Positions 44,996 to 54,041 of a stretch of 64,000 bases of DNA are shown here, piece after piece. The DNA comes from Bradyrhizobium barranii subsp. apii (lineage in GTDB: Bacteria > Pseudomonadota > Alphaproteobacteria > Rhizobiales > Xanthobacteraceae), in the NCBI RefSeq assembly GCF_011516635.5, contig NZ_CP096255.1:5020501-5084500 (forward strand). Direction: 5' to 3'. A program made the translations under genes and the position numbers. Within the stretch, counting starts at the first letter, position 1. The number at the start of each line of letters is the position of its first letter. The notes under the pieces were generated by a model. The model worked only from the letters and a program-made list of their open reading frames with translations, searched no databases and was not told where the DNA came from.

Positions 44996-45820
44996 TTAAG
45001 GGGCGCGTGCGAGCTGGGTCGCGAAATAGGCGACGGTCTTGGAGTAGACTTCGCTCTTGTTCCACTGCTGCAATACCGCAAAATTCGGACTGCCCGGCTG
45101 CCAATCCTTGCCGCGCTGCCAGCCATAGCCGGCGAGATAATTGGCGGTGGAGGCGAGCACGTCGGGCGCGTTGTGCAAGAGGTCGCGCTTGCCATTGCCG
45201 TCGAAATCGACGGCGTATTTCATCCAGGACGACGGCATGAACTGGGTCTGGCCGAGCTCGCCGGCCCATGCGCCCTTCATGTCGGCGGGGGCGAGGTCGC
45301 CGCGCTGGACGATGCGTAGCGCATCCAAGAGCTCGGCACGAAACTGTTCGGAGCGGCGGCAATCATAGGCCAGCGTTGCCAGCGAGCGGATGGTGGCGAA
45401 CTTGCCGGTGTTGACGCCGAAATCGGTCTCGAGACCCCAGATCGCGACCAGCACCTCGCCCGGCACGCCGTAGGTCTGTTCGATGCGGGACAGCACCGAG
45501 CCGTACTGCTTCATCATGTTGGAGCCGCGCTGCATACGCGGCGGCACCATGCGGCCGGAGAACTCCTCGAAGGTCTGGGTGAAGACTTTTTGCGAGCGGT
45601 CCCGGTTGAGCACGCTCTGATCGAGCGTCACGCCGGCAAGCCCGGCGGCAACGGCCTGCTGCGAGACGCCCTTGGCCGTGGCGTCGGCTTTGAAGTCCGC
45701 GAGCCAGGCGTCGAAATTGCCCGAGCCGCAGGCAACAGCGGCGAGGGCTGGCTGGGCGGTTAGGATTGACGCGGAAAGGGCGAGGGCTGCGAGAGCGAGA
45801 CGAGAAATCGTCGGGGTCAT
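44996..45820 (-). CDS. Lytic murein transglycosylase (MltB family)
   Basis: This 274-residue periplasmic enzyme cleaves peptidoglycan glycan strands to anhydromuropeptides. It has a signal peptide (ends PALAAV) and the MltB core: catalytic Glu in 'AIWGLETDFGVNTG', 'ELGQTQFMPSSWMKYAVDFD' and 'STANYLAGYGWQRGKDW'. The start at 45820 is chosen because it gives a proper signal peptide; the frame extends 41 codons further upstream. No C-terminal peptidoglycan-binding domain is present. Confidence 0.93.
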   Translation of the reverse strand: MTPTISRLALAALALSASILTAQPALAAVACGSGNFDAWLADFKADATAKGVSQQAVAAGLAGVTLDQSVLNRDRSQKVFTQTFEEFSGRMVPPRMQRGSNMMKQYGSVLSRIEQTYGVPGEVLVAIWGLETDFGVNTGKFATIRSLATLAYDCRRSEQFRAELLDALRIVQRGDLAPADMKGAWAGELGQTQFMPSSWMKYAVDFDGNGKRDLLHNAPDVLASTANYLAGYGWQRGKDWQPGSPNFAVLQQWNKSEVYSKTVAYFATQLARAP

Positions 45821-45955
45821 CAGATGAAATGGATTCCGTGAAGTGATCTGACCGGCGGGCGCAATTTCGATTGTAACCGCGGCCAAAGCAAGGCGTATGA
45901 CAGCACGCAATCCTGCCCGAGCCGAGCCCGGACAGGATCGCATGTCACGATACCG

Positions 45956-46864
45956 TCAGGCGTCCGTCCGATTGCGCCAGGGGAAGAGGTTGGCGGGGAA
46001 GTCGGCGGCCGGCTTGCGCGGGCGATGCGGCGGGGGCGGCACCGGACGTGCGCCGGGCTCCGAGACGATCACCTTGCGGTAGAGGTGCCAGGTGGCATGG
46101 CCGAGCAGGGGGATCACCACGGCAAGGCCAAGGAACGCCGGAATCGTGCCGAGCGCGAGCAGCACCGCCACGATCAGGCCCCAGGCTGCCATCGGCACCG
46201 GGTTCTTGGCGACGACGCGCAGCGACGTCACCATCGCCTCGAACGCGCCGGCATGGCGGTCGAGCATCAAGGGGAACGACACGGCGCTGATGCAGAGCGC
46301 GGCAAGTGCAAACAGGAAGCCGGTGCCGCAGCCGACCAGGATCAGCCACCAGCCTTGCTGGGTCGTCAGCACGCGCGTCATGAAATCAGAGATCCCGGTC
46401 GCGCCCTCATAGCCGAACGCCGCGACATAGATCGCCTGAGCGGTCGCAACCCAGGTCACGAACAGAGCGAGCAGCAGGGTGCCGAGACCGAGCATGGCGC
46501 CGAACGAAGGCGAGCGCAGCACCTCCATGGCATTCCAGGCGCTGGCCTCCTCATAACGTTCGCGCCGGCTGGAGAGCTCATAGAGACCGAGCGCGGCGAA
46601 CGGGCCGATCAGCGCGAAGCCTGCGGCCAGTGGGAACAACAGCGGTAGCACCGAATAGCCCATCACCGCGCGGGCGAGCACGAGGCCCAGCACCGGATAG
46701 ATCACGCAGAGGATGATGGCGTGGCTCGGCACCGCCTTGAAATCTTCCCAGCCGCGCCTGAGCGCGTCGTGCAGATCGGACAGTTGGATGGTTCGGATCA
46801 CCGGTCCAGCCGCATCCGCGGGCTGGGCCACAGTGGGGACATTGCCCGGGTAGAGTGTGGCCAT
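45956..46864 (-). CDS. DUF2189 membrane protein
   Basis: This 302-residue integral membrane protein of the DUF2189 family has six hydrophobic segments, 'LRRGWEDFKAVPSHAIILCV' before the first, and a basic Pro-rich tail. The ATG at 46864 follows GGGAG; the upstream extension to 47158 has no membrane or domain character. It is divergent from the DUF3597 gene across a 332-bp region that should contain both promoters; I see a GGTTGAG/CTCAACG inverted pair near 47030-47060 there. Function unknown. Confidence 0.85.
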   Translation of the reverse strand: MATLYPGNVPTVAQPADAAGPVIRTIQLSDLHDALRRGWEDFKAVPSHAIILCVIYPVLGLVLARAVMGYSVLPLLFPLAAGFALIGPFAALGLYELSSRRERYEEASAWNAMEVLRSPSFGAMLGLGTLLLALFVTWVATAQAIYVAAFGYEGATGISDFMTRVLTTQQGWWLILVGCGTGFLFALAALCISAVSFPLMLDRHAGAFEAMVTSLRVVAKNPVPMAAWGLIVAVLLALGTIPAFLGLAVVIPLLGHATWHLYRKVIVSEPGARPVPPPPHRPRKPAADFPANLFPWRNRTDA

Positions 46865-47196
46865 GGTCGCTAGCTCCCTTGCCATGCAGCCGAATTCGGC
46901 GCCGGCAACGGCGCAAGCGGCCGCTTTTCTGAGTTTCGCGATTCCGGCCAGACGCGAATTCCGGACGTCATCGCGAACTGAAAGTGGAGCGTACGCCCAT
47001 TTCCGAGTCCTGTCCCACACGCTTGGTTGAGATTCGATGCCGCACCGCAACCTCAACGATGTCATTCGGTCGTCATTTCGCCGCAGATAAGCTGATGCTG
47101 GTTGTCGGTTCGCAGAACTTCGCGGGCGTAACGCAGTAACTTCGTTTATAAGTGCCACTCAAGGCCCTTCCAACGGATCCTTTTCGGGGAGAAGAC

Positions 47197-47595
47197 ATGA
47201 GCATTTTCGGGAAAATCATGGGCGCGATCTTCGGCAGCCATCCGGCTTCCGCCGCACCCGCAGGTGGCGCACCCTCGGGTAGCGCGCCCGCCAGCGCCGC
47301 GCCGGGCGGATCGGCGCCTGCTGCCGCGCCGATGGCAACCGTGGACGTTGCGGCCATCGTCGACAAGCTGGTCGCTGCCCAGAAGGAGAAGCTGGAATGG
47401 CGCACCTCGATCGTCGACCTCATGAAGGCGCTCGACATCGACTCCAGCCTTGCCGCGCGCAAGGACCTCGCCAAGGAGCTCGGCTACAGCGGTGACATGA
47501 ACGACTCGGCGAGCATGAACGTCTGGCTGCACAAGCAGGTGATGTCCAAGCTCGCCGCCAATGGCGGCAAGCTGCCGCCGGAGATCAAGCACTGA
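47197..47595 (+). CDS. DUF3597 protein
   Basis: This 132-residue protein begins 'MSIFGKIMGAIFG', then has an Ala/Pro/Gly-rich linker (about 17-46) and a helical DUF3597 domain ('VDVAAIVDKLVAAQKEKLEW', 'SIVDLMKALDIDSSLAARK'). GGGGAGAAG precedes the ATG. A canonical intrinsic terminator follows. The family shows distant resemblance to peptidoglycan-related LysM/BON proteins; the function is not known. Confidence 0.9.
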   Translation: MSIFGKIMGAIFGSHPASAAPAGGAPSGSAPASAAPGGSAPAAAPMATVDVAAIVDKLVAAQKEKLEWRTSIVDLMKALDIDSSLAARKDLAKELGYSGDMNDSASMNVWLHKQVMSKLAANGGKLPPEIKH

Positions 47596-47620
47596 CCGAT
47601 TGTTCGGTCGTAAGCCAAGG

Positions 47621-47646
47621 GGGCCCGCGATCTCGCGGGCCCTTTT
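47621..47646 (+). terminator. Intrinsic terminator after DUF3597 gene
   Basis: A perfect GC stem of 9-10 bp (47621-47630 with 47633-47642) is followed directly by TTTT, the only classical rho-independent terminator in the window. It lies between convergent genes. Confidence 0.88.
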
Positions 47647-47650
47647 GCAT

Positions 47651-47920
47651 TCAGGCGACGAGGTCTGCTTCCTCCGGATGCCTGTCGAGATAGTCGACGA
47701 CGAAGCCGCAGCCGGCGATCACCTTCTTGCCGTCACGGCGGATCAAGTCCAGCGCGCCCTTGACCAGCTCGGATGCAATGCCGCGGCCGCGTAGCGCGCG
47801 CGGCGTCTCGGTATGGGTGATGATCACGGCCGACGGCGTCAGCCGGTAATTGGCGAAGGCGATTTCGTTGCCCGCATCGAGCTCGAAGCGACTCCTGTCC
47901 TTGTTGTCCCGTACCGCCAT
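47651..47920 (-). CDS. Small GNAT-fold acetyltransferase-like protein
   Basis: This 89-residue single-domain protein of the small YjdJ-like N-acetyltransferase group (COG2388) has 'ALRGRGIASELVKGALDLIR' as the acetyl-CoA-binding loop and helix, and ends 'YLDRHPEEADLV'. It resembles the gene at 49609-49884. Such mini-GNATs lack the N-terminal part of normal GNATs; their substrates are unknown. Confidence 0.88.
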   Translation of the reverse strand: MAVRDNKDRSRFELDAGNEIAFANYRLTPSAVIITHTETPRALRGRGIASELVKGALDLIRRDGKKVIAGCGFVVDYLDRHPEEADLVA

Positions 47921-48024
47921 GCCAGATCCCTTCGAAGCGCTGCGTGTTCTCTGATCTAGGCGCCTGAACCGGCCCTTGCCAAGGTGCGACCAAGGGAGGT
48001 TGCCGCAGGGGAGATATCCGGAAA

Positions 48025-48960
48025 ATGCGTGTCCCGCTCAGCCTCTTGGCGCTGCTTGCGGCGCTCGTCTCGACCGCGCCTGTGTCGGCTGCGGCCGAAG
48101 GCGCCCCGGCCTGGGAGGCCTGCGTCGGGCTGACCAGCACGCCGGACGCGCGGATCAAAGCCTGCTCGACCGTGATCGATACCAGGAGCGAGAGCGGGCA
48201 GAGGCTCGCCGGCGCCTATTGCAATCGCGGCCATGGGCTCACCGAGAAACGCGAACTCGACGCCGCGCTGTCCGATCTCGACGAGGCAGTCCGGCTCGAT
48301 CCCGGCTATGCCTGCGCCTACAACAATCGCGGCCGCGTCTACGGCTTCAAGCGCGACTATGATCGTGCCATCGCCGAATACGACCAGGCCATCAAGCTCG
48401 ATCCGTCGCTGGCGCTGGCCTACAGCAACCGCGGGGAGGCCCGTTTCAACAAGGGCGACCTCGACGGCGCCATTGCCGATTTCGACGCGGCGATCGAGCG
48501 CGATCCCCACTATGTCACCGCCTACGCCAACCGCGGCTTCGTCTACGCCCGCAAGCACGACACGGCGCACGCGCTTGCGGACTACAGCATGCGGATCAAG
48601 CTGGCACCGGATCTGATTGCCTATATCGACCGCGGCAACGTCTACCGCGACAGCGAGCAGCTCGATCAGGCCGCCGCCGACTACGGCGAGGCGATCCGCG
48701 TCGCGCCGACCGACGCACGCGGCTGGCGCAATCGCGGCATGATCCGGCTCTATCGGGGCGACAACAAGGGCGGCCTCGCCGACTACGACAAGGCGCTGCA
48801 ATACGATCCCTCCGACGTGTTCTCCTGGAACAACCGCGGCCAGGCCAGGCTGCGCCTCGGCGACAGGCAGGGCGCGATTGCCGACTTCAGGAAGGCGCTG
48901 GAATTGCGTCCAGGCCTGCCGTCCGCCCATGATGCACTGCAGAAGCTTGGGGCTCTGTAG
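48025..48960 (+). CDS. Exported TPR-repeat protein
   Basis: This 311-residue protein has a signal peptide (ends VSAAAEG) and a conserved pre-TPR segment with cysteines ('WEACVGLTSTPDARIKACST'). About six tetratricopeptide repeats follow, with the pattern 'AYNNRGRVYGFKRDYDRAI' and 'AIKLDPSLALAYSNRGEARF'. It is probably a periplasmic scaffold. No partner is suggested by the neighbours. The 202-bp gap behind it holds nothing I can identify. Confidence 0.88.
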   Translation: MRVPLSLLALLAALVSTAPVSAAAEGAPAWEACVGLTSTPDARIKACSTVIDTRSESGQRLAGAYCNRGHGLTEKRELDAALSDLDEAVRLDPGYACAYNNRGRVYGFKRDYDRAIAEYDQAIKLDPSLALAYSNRGEARFNKGDLDGAIADFDAAIERDPHYVTAYANRGFVYARKHDTAHALADYSMRIKLAPDLIAYIDRGNVYRDSEQLDQAAADYGEAIRVAPTDARGWRNRGMIRLYRGDNKGGLADYDKALQYDPSDVFSWNNRGQARLRLGDRQGAIADFRKALELRPGLPSAHDALQKLGAL

Positions 48961-49162
48961 CGAGCGTTCGATCAACGCGTGAGCCATAATTCGCTAATGC
49001 CGCCTCGCTGGCAAAAAACATCAGTCCGTCTTGCAATCGTGCACCCGGTTCCCCACGTCTCGTTACAGGACATACGCCCGAATGCGGCCGGCACGGTCGC
49101 TAGACATTCGGAGTGTCATGATCGCCAGCCGCTGACGTATGCCTCTTTTGGAGGAGGGTACG

Positions 49163-49561
49163 ATGTCGGACTTTAGTTTCATCAAAACTCATCGAACATG
49201 GGAAGATTGGTGCGGGGTGCTGCTCGGCGCGCTGATTGTCGCATCGCCGTGGTTCCCCATCCAGGATCACTCGCCGATCGTCGAACGCCAGACGATGATC
49301 TTGAACACGGTCGCAATCGGCCTCGTCGTATTTGGCCTGAGCCAGCTCGAATATGTCGCGTTGCAGCGCTGGCAGGAGGTGGCGACGATCCTGGTCGGGC
49401 TGTGGCTTATCGTCTCGCCCTATGTGTTCGGTTATTCCGGCGAAGGTTTTCTCCGGATCTACCATACGAGTCTGGGAGCGGTAGCGGTGATCCTCGGCGT
49501 GCTCCAGCTGTGGCAGGACTGGGATCTGAGTGACCAGGATATGCTGAAGCATGGGCAATAG
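49163..49561 (+). CDS. SPW-repeat membrane protein
   Basis: This 132-residue small membrane protein has two SPW repeats: 'WCGVLLGALIVASPWFP' and 'VGLWLIVSPYVFGYS'. Four hydrophobic segments are present. GGAGGAGGG precedes the ATG at 49163. The function of SPW-repeat proteins is unknown. Confidence 0.88.
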   Translation: MSDFSFIKTHRTWEDWCGVLLGALIVASPWFPIQDHSPIVERQTMILNTVAIGLVVFGLSQLEYVALQRWQEVATILVGLWLIVSPYVFGYSGEGFLRIYHTSLGAVAVILGVLQLWQDWDLSDQDMLKHGQ

Positions 49562-49608
49562 GCGGTAGATTTGAGCAGGCCTGCCGCGCGCTCGGCGGCC
49601 TGCGCTCG

Positions 49609-49884
49609 CTATCTCTTCACCAAATCCGCATACTCCGGATGTTTCTCGATCCACGCCTTCACGAACGGGCATTGCGGGATCAGTTTCAAGCCGGCCGCGC
49701 GGACCCGGTCGAGCGCGCCTTGCACCAGCTTCGAGCCGACGCCCTTGCCACCGAGCTCTTTCGGCACGTCGGTATGCTCGAAGGTGATGACGTTGCCGTC
49801 GAGCTTGTAGTGTTCAGTCGCGAGATGGCCCTCCACCTCCAGCTCGAAGCGATGATCGGCCTTGTTATCGATGACGTCGCTCAT
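49609..49884 (-). CDS. Small GNAT-fold acetyltransferase-like protein (paralogue)
   Basis: This 91-residue COG2388-type mini-GNAT has the CoA-loop 'ELGGKGVGSKLVQGALDRVR' and C-terminal 'WIEKHPEYADLVKR'. It is a diverged paralogue of 47651-47920, less than 2 kb away on the same strand. The gap of 11 bp to the DUF3828-like gene suggests co-transcription from that gene. Confidence 0.88.
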   Translation of the reverse strand: MSDVIDNKADHRFELEVEGHLATEHYKLDGNVITFEHTDVPKELGGKGVGSKLVQGALDRVRAAGLKLIPQCPFVKAWIEKHPEYADLVKR

Positions 49885-49895
49885 GGTGTCTCCCG

Positions 49896-50411
49896 TCAGG
49901 TCTTCAACGAGTCCGCCAGCATCTTGCGGATCGACCAGGCCTCGCCGTCGGACGAGCCCTTGATGTCGTCGATCCGCCAGCTGTTGGCCTCGCGCACGAA
50001 GTCATAACGCACGATCTGGTCGGCGGGTTTGCGGTCGTTGCGATGGCCGGCGATGGTCACCGCGATCGTCGCCTTGTCGGCCTCCATCTTCTCTGCGTCA
50101 ACCTTGAAGGATTTCACGTCCGGTTCCTGCGAGTTGGTGACAGGATCGAAATCGACCGGACCAACGTCGCCCTTCGGCGTATGCGCATCCGCCTTGGCCC
50201 ACAGCGCGACCAGCGCCCTCGAGAGATATCTTGTTTTGGCCGCCTTGTTCTCGATGACGAAGGCGCCGCCGCCATCGCCTTTGCCCTTGGCTGCGCGCGT
50301 GTAGATGGCGGTCAGGATCGCGACGGGATCGCTGGAGGCAGGCATCACGGCGAATGCCGGGGCGGCGGTGGCAAGCAGAGAGGCGGCGACGAAGGTCCGA
50401 CGGGTGAGCAT
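49896..50411 (-). CDS. Exported DUF3828-like protein
   Basis: This 171-residue protein has a signal peptide with a twin Arg ('MLTRRTFVAASLLATAAPAF'), a Tat-like pattern. The mature part resembles DUF3828: 'AILTAIYTRAAKGKGDGGGA', 'DPVTNSQEPDVKSFKV' and 'IVRYDFVREANSWRIDDIKG'. It is probably a periplasmic ligand-binding-type fold of unknown role. Confidence 0.8.
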   Translation of the reverse strand: MLTRRTFVAASLLATAAPAFAVMPASSDPVAILTAIYTRAAKGKGDGGGAFVIENKAAKTRYLSRALVALWAKADAHTPKGDVGPVDFDPVTNSQEPDVKSFKVDAEKMEADKATIAVTIAGHRNDRKPADQIVRYDFVREANSWRIDDIKGSSDGEAWSIRKMLADSLKT

Positions 50412-50503
50412 GAAATGTCCCTGAGATAATGACGTGCGACCGCATGGCCGGAGCGGCCGGCGTCAGCGCGTATCTCTGTAGACCGATGGCGCGGCCGCTC
50501 GGT

Positions 50504-50866
50504 TCAATCGGTCGCTTTGGCGAGCCTGGAATCTTCAGATTGCGGCTGCGGGCGGAGGCAACCCTGGCAGATGACGAGGGAGCGGGTGACCTTGGCGTCC
50601 TGCTCGGCCTCGATCCCGTCCTGGGCCTGCCACCATTCCTTCGAATAGGGCTGAAGTCCGGCTTGCGACCTGTTGCGCTCGGAGCCGGCGTCGGCGCGCG
50701 TGGCACGCGGAGCCCCGGAACGTGGCTGGTTGGGATCCTCGCCGGCGCCGTCCCAGGCATAGCGCGCAGGCTTGAAGGCGGGGTCGGCGGAGAGGTGCGC
50801 CTGAGGCGCCACGGCACATCCGGCGAGCGCCAGCGACAACAGGAGGAAGGCGGGCGCTTTGACCAT
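50504..50866 (-). CDS. Small lipoprotein, hypothetical
   Basis: This 120-residue predicted lipoprotein has 'MVKAPAFLLLSLALAGCAVA' with the lipobox LAGC. The mature part is polar, with one Cys pair in 'SLVICQGCLRPQ' that could bind a metal. The ATG at 50866 is preferred because it starts the signal; the frame extends upstream without signal character. No family was recognised. Confidence 0.72.
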   Translation of the reverse strand: MVKAPAFLLLSLALAGCAVAPQAHLSADPAFKPARYAWDGAGEDPNQPRSGAPRATRADAGSERNRSQAGLQPYSKEWWQAQDGIEAEQDAKVTRSLVICQGCLRPQPQSEDSRLAKATD

Positions 50867-50960
50867 GATGCGGCACTCTGTACGCGAGAACTGGCTGAGG
50901 TTGCGCCGATCATGTTTAAAATTCCCTGAACGGTCGCGGCCGCGCCGGCGACAAACGCGA

Positions 50961-51458
50961 ATGCGATATCTGATCCTCCTGCTCACACTGCTCGCCACCG
51001 CTGCGCGCGCCGATGATGCAAAACCGTTCAATCCGGCCGATTATCCGCCCGGCGTGCAGCAGGCGCTGCGCTACGCCAATGAGGAATGCGACAGCCAGGA
51101 CGGTGGCCTGGTGACCTTCGCGCCGGACACCGTGCGCAAGATCGACCTGACCGGGGACGGCCGTGAGGATTACATCGTCGATTTCCGCGACACCAAATGC
51201 GGGGAGCGCGAGACCACCTATTGCGGAACCGGCGGCTGCGTCATGAACGTCCTGGTGACTCTGCCCGATGGCAGCGTGCGCCCCGTGTTCGACGGCTATG
51301 TCCGCAGCTACAGGATTTTGCCGCCGCCGATGAAGCGTGGCGCGGCGCGCACCATTCGTTTCGATCTGCACGGCAGCTATTGCGGCGGTTTCGGTGCGCA
51401 GGCCTGCTGGAAGGAGAAGGCCATCACGGCGACGCCGTTTGCGTTCAAGCAGCCGTAG
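50961..51458 (+). CDS. Exported hypothetical protein with disulfide pattern
   Basis: This 165-residue protein has the signal peptide 'MRYLILLLTLLATAARA' and six cysteines in the mature part ('NEECDSQDGG', 'DTKCGERETTYCGTGGC', 'GSYCGGFGAQACW'), suggesting disulfides in the periplasm. 'IDLTGDGREDYIVDFRDTKC' resembles an FG-GAP/calcium-binding-like loop. The start at 50961 is chosen for the signal peptide. It is divergent from the lipoprotein gene. Confidence 0.8.
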   Translation: MRYLILLLTLLATAARADDAKPFNPADYPPGVQQALRYANEECDSQDGGLVTFAPDTVRKIDLTGDGREDYIVDFRDTKCGERETTYCGTGGCVMNVLVTLPDGSVRPVFDGYVRSYRILPPPMKRGAARTIRFDLHGSYCGGFGAQACWKEKAITATPFAFKQP

Positions 51459-51563
51459 GGCAGATGCGCGACCGGCGGCCTTGCTACACCGCATTCGATG
51501 GCGATAAATGGGCTGCAAGGAGCGGGCGGCTCGTGCGCCGCCCGCCGTCGAAGAGGAAGCCCG

Positions 51564-53171
51564 ATGCAGCCCCTGCGCATGTCCCGCCGCGTCATGAATC
51601 TCGCTCACATGCTGACCCAGAATGCGCGGCGGCATGGGTCGCGTCCTGGTTTCGTCTGGGGTGACAAATCCTGGACCTGGCGCGAGATCGATGCGCAGGT
51701 CTCGGCGCTGGCCGCCGCACTCGCCGCGCGCGGCATCGCCAAGGGCGACCGCATCCTCGTCCATTCCAAGAACGGCGACGAGATGTTCTTCTCGATGTTC
51801 GCCGCGTTCCGGCTCGGTGCGGTCTGGGTGCCCACCAATTTCCGCCTGATGCCGGATGAGGTCACCTATCTCGCGCAGGCCTCCGGCGCGAAGGCGTTCC
51901 TGTGCCACGTCGATTTTCCCGAGCACGCCTCAGCCGTGAAGGGCGGTGCGCTGGAGTTCACCTGGAGCGTCGACGGCAAGGGCTCGTTCGGAGAGCGCTC
52001 GGTGGCGGAAGCCATCGCCTCGCAGGCCGGTGCAAGCGTTGCGAACGTCGCCGTCGAGCACGATGATCCCTGCTGGTTCTTCTTCACCTCCGGCACCACC
52101 GGCCGCTCCAAGGCCGCGGTGCTGACCCACGGCCAGATGGGTTTTGTCGTCACCAACCATCTCGCCGATCTCACCCCCGGCGTCACGGAAGCGGATGCGT
52201 CGCTGGTGGTGGCGCCGCTGTCGCACGGCGCCGGCGTCCATCAGCTGGTGCAGACCGCCCGCGGCGTATGCACCGTCCTGCTGCCGACGGAGAAATTCGA
52301 CATCAACGAGGCGTTCCGCCTGATCGAGGCGCATCGGGTCAGCAATCTCTTCACGGTGCCGACGATCCTGAAGATGATGGTCGAGCATCCGGCCGCCGAC
52401 AAATACGATCATTCCTCGCTGCGTCACGTGATCTATGCCGGCGCGCCGATGTACCGCGAGGACCAGAAGGCCGCGCTGAAGAAGCTCGGCAAGGTCATCG
52501 TGCAGTATTTTGGCCTCGGCGAAGTCACCGGCAACATCACCGTGCTGCCGGCGGCGCTGCATGATCCCGAGGACGGACCTTATGCGAAGATCGGCACCTG
52601 CGGCTTCGAGCGCACGGCCATGCAGGTCTCGATCCAGGACGACGAGGGCAGCGAGCTGGCCGCCAACCAGAGCGGCGAGATCTGCGTGATCGGGCCTGCC
52701 GTGCTCGCCGGCTACTACGACAACCCCGAGGCCAATGCCAAGGCGTTCCGCGACGGCTGGTTCCGCACCGGCGACCTCGGCCACATGGACGAGGAAGGGT
52801 TCGTCTACATCACGGGACGGGCCTCCGACATGTACATCTCCGGTGGCTCCAACATCTATCCGCGCGAGATCGAGGAGAAGATCTTGACGCATCCCGCGGT
52901 CGGCGAGGTTGCCGTGCTCGGCGTGCCCGATGCGACCTGGGGCGAGGTCGGCGTCGCCGTCTGCGTCGCGCGCGAAGGCGAGAAGCCGGTGAGCGAAGCC
53001 GAGATGGCTGCGTTCCTCCTGCCGAAGGTGCCGCGCTACAAGATGCCGAAGCGATTCTTCTTCTGGGAGGCGTTGCCGAAGTCCGGCTATGGCAAGATCC
53101 CGAAGCGCATGGTGCGCGATGAACTCGAGGCGCGCGGGCTGCTCGATCTCGACAACAAGCAGGTGGGCTGA
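51564..53171 (+). CDS. Acyl-CoA synthetase (AMP-forming)
   Basis: This 535-residue ANL-superfamily ligase activates a carboxylic acid to its CoA thioester through an acyl-adenylate. The AMP-binding loop is 'FFFTSGTTGRSKAAVLTH', followed by 'YFGLGEVTGNITV', 'GWFRTGDLGHMDEEGFVYIT' and the C-terminal Lys in 'KSGYGKIPKRMVRDEL'. The acid could be a medium- or long-chain fatty acid or an aromatic acid. The ATG at 51564 follows GAGGAAG. It is 9 bp before the PCC-domain gene, so the two are co-transcribed. Confidence 0.93.
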   Translation: MQPLRMSRRVMNLAHMLTQNARRHGSRPGFVWGDKSWTWREIDAQVSALAAALAARGIAKGDRILVHSKNGDEMFFSMFAAFRLGAVWVPTNFRLMPDEVTYLAQASGAKAFLCHVDFPEHASAVKGGALEFTWSVDGKGSFGERSVAEAIASQAGASVANVAVEHDDPCWFFFTSGTTGRSKAAVLTHGQMGFVVTNHLADLTPGVTEADASLVVAPLSHGAGVHQLVQTARGVCTVLLPTEKFDINEAFRLIEAHRVSNLFTVPTILKMMVEHPAADKYDHSSLRHVIYAGAPMYREDQKAALKKLGKVIVQYFGLGEVTGNITVLPAALHDPEDGPYAKIGTCGFERTAMQVSIQDDEGSELAANQSGEICVIGPAVLAGYYDNPEANAKAFRDGWFRTGDLGHMDEEGFVYITGRASDMYISGGSNIYPREIEEKILTHPAVGEVAVLGVPDATWGEVGVAVCVAREGEKPVSEAEMAAFLLPKVPRYKMPKRFFFWEALPKSGYGKIPKRMVRDELEARGLLDLDNKQVG

Positions 53172-53180
53172 GCATACGCG

Positions 53181-54041
53181 ATGCGAAGTATCAAGCAGCC
53201 GGGCGCGCCTGTCGCCGAACGCATCCAATGGGTCGAGGCGAGGGGGCGCGCATTCTCGTTTAGGGTCGAAGCGGGTCTGCCGCTGCTCGAAGCCGCGCGG
53301 CGTGGTTTTGCGGCAGAGGGGTTTGCCAGTGGCGTGCTGAATTTTGGCAGCGCTGCACTCGGACCATTCGCATACGTGATGCCGGCGCTGTCGAAGACAG
53401 GTGAGAACGCGGCGTTCTACAGTGACACTTTTCGCCCCAGCGGCGTGACGCGGACGAAACTCGGCTGCATGACGCTCGGAATGCGCGATGGCGCCCCGTT
53501 CTTTCATTGCCACGGGCTCTGGACGGAGGCGGACGGCAAGGCAAGCGGCGGCCACATGCTGCCGGACGAGACTGTTGTCGCCGAGCCGTTCGAGGTCGAA
53601 GCGTTCGGCATCGACGGCGCGATGTTCACCGCGGAGCCCGATCCCGAGACCAATTTCAAGCTGTTCGGACCGGTGCCCGGCGTGAGCACCGGCGCGCGCA
53701 CCACAAGCCGCGCCTTCGCGCTGCGGCTGCGGCCCAACCAGGATTTTGCCGGCTGCCTCGAAGCGTTCTGCCGCGCGCATGGCATCGCACGCGCGAAGAT
53801 TCACGGCGGCGTCGGTTCGACCATCGGCGCGCGCTTCACCCATGGCGGGGTGACCGAGCCGTTCGCGACCGAGCTCGCCGTGACAGCGGGGACGATCGCA
53901 CAGGGCAGTTCGGGCGCACCGGAGGCGGCGCTCGACATTGCCCTGATCGACTACACTGGCGGCATTGCGGAGGGCCGTCTGATCCGTGGGGATAATCCCG
54001 TGCTGATGACCATGGAGCTGGCGCTCGAGGTGTTGGGCTAG
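53181..54041 (+). CDS. Tandem PCC (DUF296)-domain protein
   Basis: This 286-residue protein has two PPC/PCC (DUF296) modules: the first at ~20-135 ('LPLLEAARRGFAAEGFASGV' and 'FFHCHGLW') and the second at ~165-285 ('DFAGCLEAFCRAHGIARAKI' and 'ALIDYTGGIAEGRL'). Single-domain bacterial forms trimerise and bind metal through His residues; the first module keeps HCHG, the second does not. There is no AT-hook, so DNA binding is not indicated. Its linkage to the acyl-CoA synthetase suggests a metabolic role. Confidence 0.85.
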   Translation: MRSIKQPGAPVAERIQWVEARGRAFSFRVEAGLPLLEAARRGFAAEGFASGVLNFGSAALGPFAYVMPALSKTGENAAFYSDTFRPSGVTRTKLGCMTLGMRDGAPFFHCHGLWTEADGKASGGHMLPDETVVAEPFEVEAFGIDGAMFTAEPDPETNFKLFGPVPGVSTGARTTSRAFALRLRPNQDFAGCLEAFCRAHGIARAKIHGGVGSTIGARFTHGGVTEPFATELAVTAGTIAQGSSGAPEAALDIALIDYTGGIAEGRLIRGDNPVLMTMELALEVLG

